From: an uncultured Prevotellaceae bacterium
GTDB lineage: Bacteria; Bacteroidota; Bacteroidia; Bacteroidales; Bacteroidaceae
Assembly: GCA_902761905.1 (NCBI GenBank)
Contig: CACWMK010000002.1
Span: forward strand, 1 to 64,000
Direction: 5' to 3'
DNA: 64,000 nt
This document shows positions 52,400 through 63,100 of the stretch, piece by piece (position 1 is the stretch's first letter; every line of letters starts with the position of its first letter). The translations under genes were made by a program, and so were the position numbers. Below the pieces are notes generated by a model, which saw only the letters and a list, made by a program, of their open reading frames with translations, made no database searches and had not been told where the DNA came from.

Positions 52400-53655
52400 A
52401 AAGAATCCTCATCCTTATAACGACTATCTTGCTGTTACTGCCCACGCAGGCGGCTAAGAAACAGAAAACGCAACAGTCTGATCGTGAATACTGGACCAGT
52501 CTGGCCTACAAGATGGCACAGCCAGTGCTTGAGAATATGGCCAAGGGCGAACTCCAGAAGAATATGAAAACAGAGTTTTCTCCATCGTTTGACAATCGCG
52601 ACCGTAGTGTGGTTTATATGGAGACTTTTGGACGACTGATGGCTGGCATTGCGCCTTGGCTTACGCTGCCCGATGACGATACTGCAGAGGGACAACAGCG
52701 CAAACAACTGCGCCAATGGGCCTTGGCTGCCTATAAGAATTCGGTTGATCCACAATCGCCCGACTACCTTTGCTGGGGTAAGTCTGGACAGAATCTTGTT
52801 GATGCTGCCTATATAGCAGAATCGTTCTTGAGAGCCTGGGATACGTTATGGATGCCGCTCGATGATATCACCAAGCAGCGATATATCAAGGAGTTCCAGA
52901 GCATGCGTAATATTGATCCGCCCTATACCAACTGGTTTCTGTTTTCGTCAACTATCGAGAGTCTTCTGGCTAAGGCTGGTGCTCAGTTCGATGAGTTCCG
53001 TGTCAATACTGCTTGCCGTAAGGTCGAGGAGTGGTATGTTGGTGATGGATGGTATGCCGACGGCCCAGTGTTTGCCTTCGATTACTACAGCAGTTATGTG
53101 TTCCACGCTATGTATTTAGAGACGCTCCAAGCGATGGTCGACTCGAAATACAATTCACGTCTTGACTATCAGAAGTACCACGCTCGTGCCTTGAAACGTG
53201 CTCAGAAGTTTGCCATCATTCTCGAACGTTTTATTTCGCCAGAGGGCACTTTTCCAGTAGTTGGACGTTCTATGCCTTACCGTATGGCTGCCATGCAACC
53301 GCTGGCACTGATGGCATGGTATCAGACGTTGCCAAAAGAATTGAGCAACGGTCAGGTACGAGCCGCCCTCACCAAGGTGATGCATCGTATGTTCGATACC
53401 CAGCAAAATTTCAATAATGCAGGCTATCTCACTATTGGTTTCTGTGGCTCTCAGCCAGAAACTGCTGATTGGTATACCAATAATGGCTCGCTTTATATGA
53501 CCTCGTTGGCTTTTATGCCACTTGGACTGCCTGCCGACCATCCATTCTGGACCGATGCCCCACAACCTTGGACACAAGTAAAAGCTTGGGGAGGACAGCC
53601 CTTCCCCAAGGATCATCGCTGGGCCGATGACATTCAAACCCGCGATAAGTGGTAA
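52396..53655 (+). CDS. GH154 / DUF2264 family glycosidase
   Basis: The 419-residue exported protein (signal peptide ending PTQA) is an alpha/alpha-barrel DUF2264 protein, now family GH154, whose characterised activity is beta-glucuronidase on plant glycans. Visible family motifs are VVYMETFGRLMAGIAPWL, NWFLFSSTIESLLAKAG, GDGWYADGPVFAFDYYSSYV and a late FPVVGRSMPYR. It overlaps the GH105 gene by four bases. The pair would therefore act on uronic acid ends, which fits arabinogalactan or rhamnogalacturonan as substrate. The next gene is convergent with 14 bases between stops and no clear terminator. Confidence 0.82.
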   Translation: MKRILILITTILLLLPTQAAKKQKTQQSDREYWTSLAYKMAQPVLENMAKGELQKNMKTEFSPSFDNRDRSVVYMETFGRLMAGIAPWLTLPDDDTAEGQQRKQLRQWALAAYKNSVDPQSPDYLCWGKSGQNLVDAAYIAESFLRAWDTLWMPLDDITKQRYIKEFQSMRNIDPPYTNWFLFSSTIESLLAKAGAQFDEFRVNTACRKVEEWYVGDGWYADGPVFAFDYYSSYVFHAMYLETLQAMVDSKYNSRLDYQKYHARALKRAQKFAIILERFISPEGTFPVVGRSMPYRMAAMQPLALMAWYQTLPKELSNGQVRAALTKVMHRMFDTQQNFNNAGYLTIGFCGSQPETADWYTNNGSLYMTSLAFMPLGLPADHPFWTDAPQPWTQVKAWGGQPFPKDHRWADDIQTRDKW

Positions 53656-53669
53656 ATAGTACGATGATA

Positions 53670-55190
53670 TTAATCTGAAATAAAGGTGGTAATGCTGCGG
53701 GGAGGCAATTGTTGCTTTCCTGCAGTTTTTCCCACTGGTTTCAATGTCTCGCCTGAGACATCTGATGTGCGGTACATCTGCCACTCGTATTTCTGTCCAT
53801 CCGAAATGCTGAGGCTGAAAGGCTGTACACTTTGACTATAGTTGATGACCACCGCTACCCACCTTCCATCGGCATTACGATAGGCAGAACACATTACTCC
53901 GTAAGGATCAAATTCTGCAGATGACGATACCACATAGCGGGTAGCACCAGGACGTATAAATCGACTAAAGTTGCCAAGTGCCCACATCAGACGGGAGTCG
54001 ACGGCATAGCCACTCTTCATGCGATCGGATGTATATACGCGAATCAGTCCATCTTTATAATCCTCGCCCACTGCGCGCCACCATGACCAGCTCTCAGCAT
54101 CGGCAAACACTAGGTCGTGATGAATTACACGAGCTACATAGAGGGCCGTCTTCATAGAGAAGTCGTATCCTCCTCCGCCACCAATCTCTTCGTCGTTGCC
54201 CATAATACAGAGTTCAGTCTGCCAGAACTTCAGACCGTATTTGGCGATAGTATCACGAAGTTGCTCTCGGATCTCTCGCATATACGGCACGGGGGTATTG
54301 GTCCAATAGCTATGCCCTACCATTTGGCGTGGCACATTAGGCAGATTGCCAAGATAAGTGTTGGTGCTGTCTTTCGAGAAGAATGTACGTATCTGATAGC
54401 CGCGCTCCCAGCTCGTCTGGTGGGTGGCAAGTAGACATCGCAAATCGCTTGATTCGTCAACGAGTATCTTCGTAGTGAGTCCTTGTTTAATAAATGCCTT
54501 GCTTGTTTCGCGAACCAGTCGGGCTATCTCGCGGTTGGTGGCTGGCGATCCTTCCTGTTTAGGCCCTAACCAGTTCCAGTGCCCATCAGGCTCATTCACA
54601 GGACATATATAGTCGAAGTGTATGCCGTCGTGCTCCTCGATACCCTTAACGGCTGTAGCCATGAAACGGGCAAAATCGTCATAGCAGTCATCCTTCAGGT
54701 TAATGGTGCCGCCACGACCGGTATTTGTTGCAAGACCATTCTGGGTGAAATATACAGGCGCAGAGTTAAGGAATGCCAGGAAATAGGGCACGCCACGCTG
54801 TTTGGCCATTTGCAGGAATTTGCGTTGGCCTGGCTGTTTATTCCAGTCGTATGAGCCGTTTTTGGTTAGGAAGCACTCCGTACGGGTTCCTGGGTTTATT
54901 TTAGAATCTTTGCCTTGTTCGGCACTACCAGCTCCCAGGTTAAATCGCCAAATGGAGAGGCCGATGCCCTTGGGCTTTCCTTGAGCATCGTTTTCGAGCG
55001 AAAAGAGCCAGTCGGCTATCTTCTCTTGCTCTGCCTTATTATCCCAAAGGCCGATAAACTGCATCGACCAAGCATCGGATGCACCAAAGTGATGTATGGT
55101 TTGACGCGGTTCGTTGACTTCTATCTTAAAGTCTGCGGCCTGACAAACTGATGCTACTACAGTCAGGCTAATTACCCATTTATATCTCAT
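53670..55190 (-). CDS. GH30 family glycosidase 1
   Basis: Secreted retaining enzyme of 506 residues (signal peptide to about VCQA). The barrel starts with HHFGASDAWSMQFIG, the acid/base is Glu200 in CPVNEPDG and the nucleophile is Glu326 in FWQTELCIMG. A small beta side domain follows and ends ITTFISD. GH30 members include beta-1,6-galactanases, xylanases and beta-1,6-glucanases. With GH35 and GH154 neighbours, an endo-beta-1,6-galactanase acting on type II arabinogalactan is a fair guess, not a proof. Its start overlaps the stop of GH30 gene 2 (ATGA). Confidence 0.85.
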   Translation of the reverse strand: MRYKWVISLTVVASVCQAADFKIEVNEPRQTIHHFGASDAWSMQFIGLWDNKAEQEKIADWLFSLENDAQGKPKGIGLSIWRFNLGAGSAEQGKDSKINPGTRTECFLTKNGSYDWNKQPGQRKFLQMAKQRGVPYFLAFLNSAPVYFTQNGLATNTGRGGTINLKDDCYDDFARFMATAVKGIEEHDGIHFDYICPVNEPDGHWNWLGPKQEGSPATNREIARLVRETSKAFIKQGLTTKILVDESSDLRCLLATHQTSWERGYQIRTFFSKDSTNTYLGNLPNVPRQMVGHSYWTNTPVPYMREIREQLRDTIAKYGLKFWQTELCIMGNDEEIGGGGGYDFSMKTALYVARVIHHDLVFADAESWSWWRAVGEDYKDGLIRVYTSDRMKSGYAVDSRLMWALGNFSRFIRPGATRYVVSSSAEFDPYGVMCSAYRNADGRWVAVVINYSQSVQPFSLSISDGQKYEWQMYRTSDVSGETLKPVGKTAGKQQLPPRSITTFISD

Positions 55191-56923
55191 TTTACAACGT
55201 ATTTCTTACCGTTCTTAATATAGATTCCCTTTGATGGATTTTTTATCAATTGTCCGCTTAGAGAATAAATTCTGTTGTCGTTTTTGTTATCGGTCTTAAT
55301 AGTGTTGATACCAGATGAACTACCAAGAGTAGCTACAACGGTAACTACTGATCGGGCGGGAATCTCCATATTTGAGGCATCGCTGAGCGCAGGTGTTAGT
55401 CGCAAATTGTTTATCTTGTTAGTTAAATAGGTCTTAATGCTTTCTATAGATTTATCGGCTAGCGACAAACTAATATTGCGACTGGTACGGTTCATGTTGA
55501 CAAGTACCGTTACTAAGGTGTTTCCATCAGGCGAAAGCCACGAAGATCCCATCAGGTCATTCATCTCGTCGGCACCATCAACAGCCACGCGCTTATAACC
55601 CGGACGGATAAAACGGCTGTAGTTTCCCAGCACCCATAGGTTCTTGTCGGCAGTCAGAGTGCCACCGTTCTTGATGTCGCCATAACTCTCTTCGCCAGAG
55701 TCGCCCTGTGCGTTCATGCGAATCAGGTAGAAACGGTTCTTCTGACTATACCTCTCTTGAGCGAAAGCCGTCCAATACGACCAGCCAGACATGTTGCCAT
55801 AGTTCAGGTCGCAATAAATCAACTTGCCCATATAGAGTGCGATATCCATCTTGGTCGCTTCATCATAGTTAGCAGGGAATCCTGCAGATGTGGATGGCGC
55901 TGCATCGAGCATCGACCATTCTGTCTGCATCACTTCGAGTCCATATTCCTGGGCGGCATCACGCACTTTTTCACGGATGTCCTTCAGATCGCTATTATTG
56001 CCAAATGTCCAGTAGCTATGGCCTGCAACTACTTTTGCCAACGATGGCAAATCGCCTATATAGGTAGAACTGCTACTCTTAAAGAATGCATTTATCTGTT
56101 TTGAAGCACGACCGGTCCCGCTATACAAAAGATCCCACGAACTGGCTTCTGGAATAAGAATCTTGGTAGAGAGATTACGGTTGGTAATACTCTTGTTAAG
56201 CTCCTTCGCCAACTTTGCAATGTTGGAATTCTCCCAAGGTGAACCTTCCTGACCGTCTTTCCAGTCATATCGTGGTTCATTGACAGGATCTATGTAGGTC
56301 ACATTGTAGCCTTCATCCACGAAATGTTGGGTTGCAGTTGCCAGAAATTCGGCATACTTGTCGTAACGATTGTCTTTCAGATTACAAGTGAGACTCTGAT
56401 TGTTGGTATTTGCCTTACCACTTTTTGTAAAATAGATAGGTGCGGAGTTTGAGAAGAGCAGGAAGTGCTCAACACCATAATCCTTGGCTTGCTTCATAAA
56501 CCATTGCTGACCATCGCATCTGGTCCAGTCGTATGTGCCATCAGAGTTTAGATAACATTCTACACGACGGGTCTCATCTTCGATATTACTGGCTGTTCCT
56601 TGTGAGGCAGACCCTGCACCAAGGTTTACTCGCCAGCACGACAGGCCGATGCCTTCTGGACAGCCATTGGCGTCCATTTTCTGACTGAATAACCAACGGG
56701 CAGCTTTTTCTTTCTGTGTGGTACTGAAATAATCGCTGACGTACTCTGCTGTCCAGCAATCGCTGGCGCCGAAGTCCTGAATCGTCTGGAAGGTTTTTGT
56801 GATGTCAATCTTTACCTCAGTAGGAGACTGTGCTTCGCCTGCTATTAACGTGACATCGTCGAAACAATAGGCAGCCATTGTTGGCATCATTAGCGACAGT
56901 ATTCCTATAAATAACTTCTTCAT
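55187..56923 (-). CDS. GH30 family glycosidase 2 with C-terminal sorting tail
   Basis: The start at 56923 (MKKLFIGILSLMMPTMAAYC) is chosen because the promoter box lies between it and the longer frame's start. The 578-residue protein has the same layout as its neighbour: QDFGASDCWTAEYVSD, acid/base Glu216 in DPVNEPRYD and nucleophile Glu335 in VMQTEWSMLD. Unlike gene 1 it ends with a linker and NRIYSLSGQLIKNPSKGIYI then KNGKKYVVK. This tail is closely similar to that of the BspA-like protein and is typical of Bacteroidota C-terminal sorting domains. The two paralogues may thus end up in different compartments. Confidence 0.85.
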   Translation of the reverse strand: MKKLFIGILSLMMPTMAAYCFDDVTLIAGEAQSPTEVKIDITKTFQTIQDFGASDCWTAEYVSDYFSTTQKEKAARWLFSQKMDANGCPEGIGLSCWRVNLGAGSASQGTASNIEDETRRVECYLNSDGTYDWTRCDGQQWFMKQAKDYGVEHFLLFSNSAPIYFTKSGKANTNNQSLTCNLKDNRYDKYAEFLATATQHFVDEGYNVTYIDPVNEPRYDWKDGQEGSPWENSNIAKLAKELNKSITNRNLSTKILIPEASSWDLLYSGTGRASKQINAFFKSSSSTYIGDLPSLAKVVAGHSYWTFGNNSDLKDIREKVRDAAQEYGLEVMQTEWSMLDAAPSTSAGFPANYDEATKMDIALYMGKLIYCDLNYGNMSGWSYWTAFAQERYSQKNRFYLIRMNAQGDSGEESYGDIKNGGTLTADKNLWVLGNYSRFIRPGYKRVAVDGADEMNDLMGSSWLSPDGNTLVTVLVNMNRTSRNISLSLADKSIESIKTYLTNKINNLRLTPALSDASNMEIPARSVVTVVATLGSSSGINTIKTDNKNDNRIYSLSGQLIKNPSKGIYIKNGKKYVVK

Positions 56924-56949
56924 ATTGATAGATAGTAATGTTTTCGGTG

Positions 56950-56957
56950 CAAAGATA
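56950..56957 (-). promoter_or_regulatory. Promoter minus-7 box for the GH30 pair
   Basis: The minus strand reads TATCTTTG, 26 bases ahead of the ATG at 56923. It faces away from the AraC-gene promoter 33 bases to the right, so one regulator site could serve both. Confidence 0.75.
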
Positions 56958-56990
56958 CGAAATCTTTTTGTTATATTCAATTATTATGCT

Positions 56991-56998
56991 TATTTTTG
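56991..56998 (+). promoter_or_regulatory. Promoter minus-7 box for AraC-type gene
   Basis: The box reads TATTTTTG, 21 bases ahead of the ATG at 57020. It overlaps the longer frame's start at 56996, ruling that start out. Confidence 0.7.
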
Positions 56999-57019
56999 CA
57001 GAGTTTTATAGTATTAGGT

Positions 57020-57910
57020 ATGATAAAAAAGAAAGACGGATTCCTAGGTGAGCAGCAAGTGGTGTTGTCGCCGATGCTTATAAATATGCAGGAGGAAGAT
57101 CCTCTTACATCAAGTTTGTTTATTACTGATATCGGCTACTATCCCAAGGCTGAGCACCATCATCGCATCCGAGAGCAGGCTATTGATCAGTATGTGCTGA
57201 TATACTGTGTAGATGGCAGTGGCTTTTATGTTGTAGATGGTAAACGATATGAGGTCGAGAAAAACCAATACTTTATTCTTCCTGCAGGTAAACCGCATGA
57301 ATATGGTGTAATGGAGGGAAAACAATGGACTATCTATTGGCTGCATTTTCGCGGCGAGCATGCTTCGATATTTGCCGATGGGGCAGTAAAACCACAGAAT
57401 ATAAAAATAACAATCAACTCTCGAATAAAAGACCGTCTTGATATCTTTGAGGAAATCCTTCACATTTTGTATACTGGTGAGGGTATTGAGGATTTCCGAT
57501 ATGCATCGAGTCTGCTGCACCATTTCTTGGCCTCAATGCGCTATCTTCAACAATTCCGCAGTTCTATTGTCAGCACACAAGGTCGTGGTTCTATGTCCCC
57601 AACTGAAGCAGCCATTCACTATATGCGTGAGAATATTGAGAATCGTATAACACTCGCTGACGTGCTGAAATACGTAGGGTATTCGCAAAGTCATTTCTCG
57701 TCGCTCTTCAAAAAAAATACAGGTATGAGTCCTTTGGCCTACTTCAATAAACTTAAGATAGAACGTGCTTGCGAATTACTAAATAAAACAGACCTGAAAA
57801 TAAATCAGATCTGTTATAAGATAGGAATAGATGATCCCTTCTATTTCTCTCGTCTGTTCTCTAAGACGATAGGTATGTCGCCTACAAAATATAAAGAAAT
57901 TAGAACCTGA
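57020..57910 (+). CDS. AraC family transcriptional regulator
   Basis: The 296-residue protein has an N-terminal AraC cupin (about 20-150, with AEHHHRIREQAIDQYVLIYC and GKPHEYGVMEGKQWTIYWLHF) that would bind a sugar. A C-terminal AraC/XylS double helix-turn-helix follows at about 195-295 (ITLADVLKYVGYSQSHFSSLF and the signature DDPFYFSRLFSKTIGMSPTKY). It is divergent from the GH30 pair and convergent with the GH35 gene, whose 3' end it overlaps by 11 bases. It is the obvious candidate to control both flanking sets. The effector is unknown. Confidence 0.93.
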   Translation: MIKKKDGFLGEQQVVLSPMLINMQEEDPLTSSLFITDIGYYPKAEHHHRIREQAIDQYVLIYCVDGSGFYVVDGKRYEVEKNQYFILPAGKPHEYGVMEGKQWTIYWLHFRGEHASIFADGAVKPQNIKITINSRIKDRLDIFEEILHILYTGEGIEDFRYASSLLHHFLASMRYLQQFRSSIVSTQGRGSMSPTEAAIHYMRENIENRITLADVLKYVGYSQSHFSSLFKKNTGMSPLAYFNKLKIERACELLNKTDLKINQICYKIGIDDPFYFSRLFSKTIGMSPTKYKEIRT

Positions 57911-60194
57911 TACTGAACTTATATTCGGGGATTACTTCTACGTCTTTAATATCTACAACTGGGCCTTTTGTAAAGTCGGGAACGGCCTGCTTGGGCAGAT
58001 CGCCTAAGAAGGGGGCGTTCTTTCGCAAAGGACGGAAATAGAATGTCAGTGGTTCGGTCTTTAAATCGTCGGCATAGCGCTTCAAGCCAATCGTCCAGGG
58101 CTCGCCATGATAAAACTCATCTTGTACCAACTGGCCCTTCATGAAGGCCATAGCTACATCGCCCACGTAATTTATGCGGAGGAAATATTCCTGAACCTGT
58201 GAAGTGGTCTGCTGCATAACACTCACCGACATGCGGCGAGGACCTGCTTTCTTTACGTCAAGCTGAGGCTCAGCAGGGGTTACACTGGCGGTTTGCTCCT
58301 TAAAGCCCTGCTTGCTTGGATAAACCACATAGCTTACCTGATGTTTGCCGAGACTTAACAACGTGGCGCCATCGGTAGCGGGCAGCACGGTAGCATCGGT
58401 TATGAGCAGCTTGCCGTTAACCTTCAGCGCGTTAAGTGCCTGATGGCGGGTAAGTGTGGTAACCTTTATGCCCTTATAAGTAAAGGTGCTCTTAAAGCCA
58501 GCTATAGGGCGGAATGTTTTGCCACCAGCAAAAACAAACTCAGGCTTAACACCCTCGGGGGCAAAGAAGAAATAGTGAGGTGTACCCTTGTCGGATATCT
58601 TCATCAGCAACTGTGCTGTGGCATACTTTAGTAATTTGCCGTCCATATCGAGATTGAAAGGTAGAATCATGCTTACATCCTTGGGGAGTGTAACGGGGAT
58701 AGATATAGTTTCGTTTTTTAAGTTCAATTTTACAATGCCCGATTGGTCGTGGCGCAGCGTATCGTGGTCTTGGAAATTGACCATAAACAGGAATCCGCTA
58801 CCATCCTTGATACGGGCGGCATAGCGCAGGTGGTCGCGGTTGTCGGGCGTCATCTGCTGCCAATCGGCAGGCAGAACGGGCTCCATAGGTGCCAACAGAC
58901 AGCCAAAATCAGCCAGGAAGGTGTGTAGCAGTCGCAGGTTTCGATACATCTTGCCTTCAAGTCCGAACTCGCCGATAGGTGCCTGGAAATCGTAGCTTAC
59001 CTTGGGCATACCCATGGGCTCATCATTAAACGAGCCCACACCACCTATCTGCTTGGGCGTGCTTCCACCATGATACATATAGTAGCCGATGCCGTTGCTA
59101 CCACTGCCTAAGGTGCGCACCATCAGTCCCTCGGCAGCCTCGGCTGTAACGATGGGGCGTGCGCCATAAATCATCTGTATGCCAGCTCCCATCTCGGCGC
59201 AGAACGAGGGGTAATCGGCAGGATTATAACGTGTAGGGGCATAATCGGCCTCCTTGGTCAAATCCTTAAACATTAAGAATTTAGACATGTGAGGCTTTGC
59301 CCAGAATGGATAGGTGTAGGCTGCTGTAACGGGGATAGCCTCGCCCTCAATAACAGCAGCATTACCCCATCCTGTGGCGGTATAGAAAGGCACATCGATA
59401 CCTGCCTCGACGGCCATTTTTTTGAGTAGCTGCATGTGCAGGGTACCCATCTCGGCACCAGTGGCTTTGCGGGCCTGATTGCCCACACCAATCATCGCCT
59501 CGCCTGCATTGTAGCTGGCAGCCGTATTATCCTTGGGCTCGCCTGTGTAGGTGATGGCCCAAGGGGCTGCCGAATGTTGCATCTCGTTCTCAACCTGACA
59601 GCCGATAATAGGTCCGCCATCCTTATAATAAAGACCCCGCAATTGCTTGCCAATCTCTGTATAGAGTCGCTTTACAATCCTCAGGTACTCAGGATCGTTA
59701 CTGCGCACCTCCAAGGGCTTGGCAAACAGCCAATCGGGGAATCCGCCACTACGAATCTCGCCATGACAGAAGGGGCCGATACGCACAATAACAGCCATAT
59801 CGTGTTTTTTGCAAAGCTCAATGAAACGGCGTAGGTTACGCTGACCGTCCCAACGGAACTGACCCTCTACCTCCTCGTGCAAACTCCAGAATACATAGGT
59901 AGGGATAACGGTTACACCACCCGCCTTCATCTTCAGTATTTCCTCCTCCCACTGCTCGGCTGGGTATCGGCTATAGTGGAACTCGCCCATCACGGGGATA
60001 ACGGGCTTGCCCGCCATCGATACGTAGAAATTGTTTACATCGATACGCTCGCCCTGTGGGTTTACACCACCCATTCTAAGGTGGTTGCTACGTATTTCCT
60101 TGGGCTGCGCAGGTTCGGTAAGTTGGTATACCTGTTGTGCCTTAATCGCTGTAGCTAAGGCTATTGCCAATACAAGTATCAAACTCTTCTTCAT
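57900..60194 (-). CDS. GH35 family beta-galactosidase
   Basis: Exported retaining exo-galactosidase of 764 residues (signal peptide ending AIKAQ). The GH35 barrel shows MGEFHYSRYPAEQWEEEILK, then VVIPTYVFWSLHE-type and RIGPFCHGEIRSGGFPDWL motifs. The acid/base pair lies in GCQVENEM (Glu204), and the nucleophile is plausibly Glu334 in FCAEMGAG. Beta-rich domains fill the C-terminal half. It would release terminal galactose, consistent with the GH30 enzymes nearby. Its start overlaps the stop of the DUF5107-TPR gene by four bases (ATGA), and its 3' end overlaps the convergent AraC gene. Confidence 0.9.
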   Translation of the reverse strand: MKKSLILVLAIALATAIKAQQVYQLTEPAQPKEIRSNHLRMGGVNPQGERIDVNNFYVSMAGKPVIPVMGEFHYSRYPAEQWEEEILKMKAGGVTVIPTYVFWSLHEEVEGQFRWDGQRNLRRFIELCKKHDMAVIVRIGPFCHGEIRSGGFPDWLFAKPLEVRSNDPEYLRIVKRLYTEIGKQLRGLYYKDGGPIIGCQVENEMQHSAAPWAITYTGEPKDNTAASYNAGEAMIGVGNQARKATGAEMGTLHMQLLKKMAVEAGIDVPFYTATGWGNAAVIEGEAIPVTAAYTYPFWAKPHMSKFLMFKDLTKEADYAPTRYNPADYPSFCAEMGAGIQMIYGARPIVTAEAAEGLMVRTLGSGSNGIGYYMYHGGSTPKQIGGVGSFNDEPMGMPKVSYDFQAPIGEFGLEGKMYRNLRLLHTFLADFGCLLAPMEPVLPADWQQMTPDNRDHLRYAARIKDGSGFLFMVNFQDHDTLRHDQSGIVKLNLKNETISIPVTLPKDVSMILPFNLDMDGKLLKYATAQLLMKISDKGTPHYFFFAPEGVKPEFVFAGGKTFRPIAGFKSTFTYKGIKVTTLTRHQALNALKVNGKLLITDATVLPATDGATLLSLGKHQVSYVVYPSKQGFKEQTASVTPAEPQLDVKKAGPRRMSVSVMQQTTSQVQEYFLRINYVGDVAMAFMKGQLVQDEFYHGEPWTIGLKRYADDLKTEPLTFYFRPLRKNAPFLGDLPKQAVPDFTKGPVVDIKDVEVIPEYKFSIRF

Positions 60195-63100
60195 TTCTTA
60201 CTTGTGTTTATTAATGATCTAAACTGCTGAATACCTTGATGGTTGTTGTCGAGTTTTTCTACCTCTTCAAGATACTTCAAGGCTTTCTCGTGTTCGCCCA
60301 TGCCGTAATAGCCAAGAGCAAGCATGTACTTGCAGTGGATTTCGTTCTTAGTGTCGAGCGAATCCTCCCAGATGAGCAGATCGGGCAGTGAAACGGCGAA
60401 GTAGTCCATAGTCTGCTTCTCAAAGATGTGCTGCTTGCCGTAGTTGATAAGCTTATAGAATCGTCCATGTGCCTCACCTTCATGACCTAGCTTGTATAGT
60501 GCAAGTCCCTGATAGAATATCTTGTCGGGCTTAGCATCGTTATAGTACATGGCGGCAGCTGGCTCCTGTGGACCTTTGGTCGCTTCTTTCCAACACTCTA
60601 TTGCCTTGTCGTTTTGTCCCAGCGCATCGTAGGCTACACCAAGCAGATAGTAGAAGTCATTTTCCTGAGCACCATAGAGTTTCCCCTCGCCAAGGTGATG
60701 TGGATACTCCAAGCACTCGTTGAGTAACTTGATGGCTTTCTCGTAGTCCTTGTCTGTGATAGCCTTCTTAGCCAGTTCTACACGACAAATCTGATACTGT
60801 GCAGGCACTTTGCCTTCGCCACCTTCCCATGGGTGGAACGTATGGGCATCGAGTTTACGCATGGCCTCTTCATAACTGCCAGTCTGGTTAAGTAGTGTAA
60901 TCTCCTCAAGCACCAAATCATCGCGCTGCTGTATGAGTTCAGGATATTTCTGCAGGAATGCGAGGCGCTCTGCATGTGGCTTGTGCAAGCGCTTGTAGAG
61001 TTGGTCGAGCTCCATCAGCATGCGGGCATCAGTCTCATCCAGATGGAAAGCTTTTTCCATATACTCCAAGGCCTCATCCTGACGGTCCTGTTTGTTAAAG
61101 CGTGCCAAGGCCAAGTTGCGCCATACCGTTGGGAAATTGGCATCTATCTCAGCTGAACGTTCCCAATACTTCACTGCCAAATCGTATTGACGCTTATCGT
61201 AATACAGGCATCCCAAGTAGTAAGGAGCCTTACCATCTTTAACGAATGGTAGCATACAGAAAGAATTCAATATAAAAGCATCTTCCAAGCGATTGGGGAA
61301 ACAATAGTCAGGAGCTACCTCCTTCGCCTTGGTTAAATACTCTGAGAACTTGGATATACCATTGACAAATGCCAGATAGTAATAAGTTAGCGGCGATTCT
61401 TCAACCCCATGATCGACGGCGGTTTGGAGCACCAGATTAGGCTCCTCGTCCAATCCTGCCTGAACATAGTCGAGTGCTGTCTCATGATAGTTGTATATAT
61501 TGCCGTGCATCAGCTCTACCATTCGGTCTAGCGGAGCATTGTCACCTGTGAGCAGGTGCTCTTCAAACATGCAGACATAGTTGAATGGATCGATCTTATA
61601 CGACTCTTTTATCCATGCCAGCGCCTCGTCGTTACGACCCAGTTTACGCAGCACCACAGCTTTCATGGCACGTGCCTTGTGGTTATGACTATTGCTGATA
61701 AGGGCACGGTTCAGTTCGTCGAGCGCCTCCTCCCAACACTCACCTTCCATACTGATGCAAGCTGCCTCGAAATATCCGGCATCGGCCCAAGCCTTGTTCC
61801 ATGTGGATTTCCAGAAGTAATTGTAGGCAATGCCATTTATGCCTTTCATCTTATGCACCACGCCCAAATAGAATAGTGCCTCGCCATCGTATGGATTTGG
61901 ATTGCGTCTCTTCTGTACCTTTACAGCTGTCTCAAGATATCCCTTAGCTTTATCGAAACGGGCGCGACGCAGATACCACAAGCCCATCTGCATGTTGCAG
62001 CGATAATCCTGTGGATCGCGACGTAAGGCCTCCTCGTAATAGTCAAGCGCACTCCATGTAGCATGGCGATATTGCTCTAGGTGTAGACCTGTTAAGTAAA
62101 GCTGATCAATGGTCTTTGTATCCTGTGGTGATAGAGCAGCCTCGGCAGCATCAGGGATAGGACGGATTTCATCAGGCTCAGCGTGCCACTCTAACAGGGG
62201 ACACATGCGGGTGTTCTCAGCGCGGTCGATGGTAAGACACATGTTGCTTAATTGGGCATCTTGGGTGTCTATAGTCTCAACAAGCACCTCCTCGGGCGAG
62301 AGTGTTACCACCTTATTATAATACTCATTATTGTCATAGTCGTCGAGTATGATTCTTACAGTCTTCTTCGAAGTTGCTAAAATCTTAAATGTGGTATGTG
62401 TGGCATCGGTCTGTTCAATGTTCATCACGAAATCCTTTGAGGCCTGTTTTACGATGCCTACCTCGCGATATGGCATAAAATACTGCACAAAATGTTTCTC
62501 CTCATATGGCATCAACCATGCAAAGTCGGGCTGGTTCTCAGTATATACGCCTGCCATCAATTCTATGTATGGACGGAAGCCTTCGCGATCTACATGCCAC
62601 TGCTTCATTTCTTCGGGTGTTGCTTCATCAGTGAGATTGCGATCCCAAGCGCGACCAAAGTCGCCGTTACCCCATGTCCATTGCTTCTTGCCTGGTGAGT
62701 AGTGGTGACTGGCCACATGCAGCATGCCAGCCTTGGTGTCGTTTTCGTAACCACCCTCAAAGTCGTATCTTGAATTAACGCCCATATAGCTGGTGGGCAC
62801 AAAGATATTCTTATAGTTCGAGATGTCCACACCAGCAGAGTAGTCCATCTTATAATAGGTTCCTGTGGCGATGGGGAAGCTGCTAACGGCACGTTTTCCA
62901 TGATCGAACACGGCATTGATATCGGGTGGGAATACACTCTGATAGGCATCGTTCACCTCAACAGCAGGATTGGCCCACCACAGGAAAGTCTGTGGCAGAT
63001 TGGTACGATTGCTCACCCTACCTTGTATTTCAAGATAGGCACAACCTGGGCGCAAGGTAAAGCCAGCCATACCTTTCTGGTGGAACATACGCTCCATCTC

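Noticed and set aside
56924..56980. Upstream start for GH30 gene 2
   Set aside because: The promoter box at 56950-56957 lies between it and the signal-peptide ATG at 56923.
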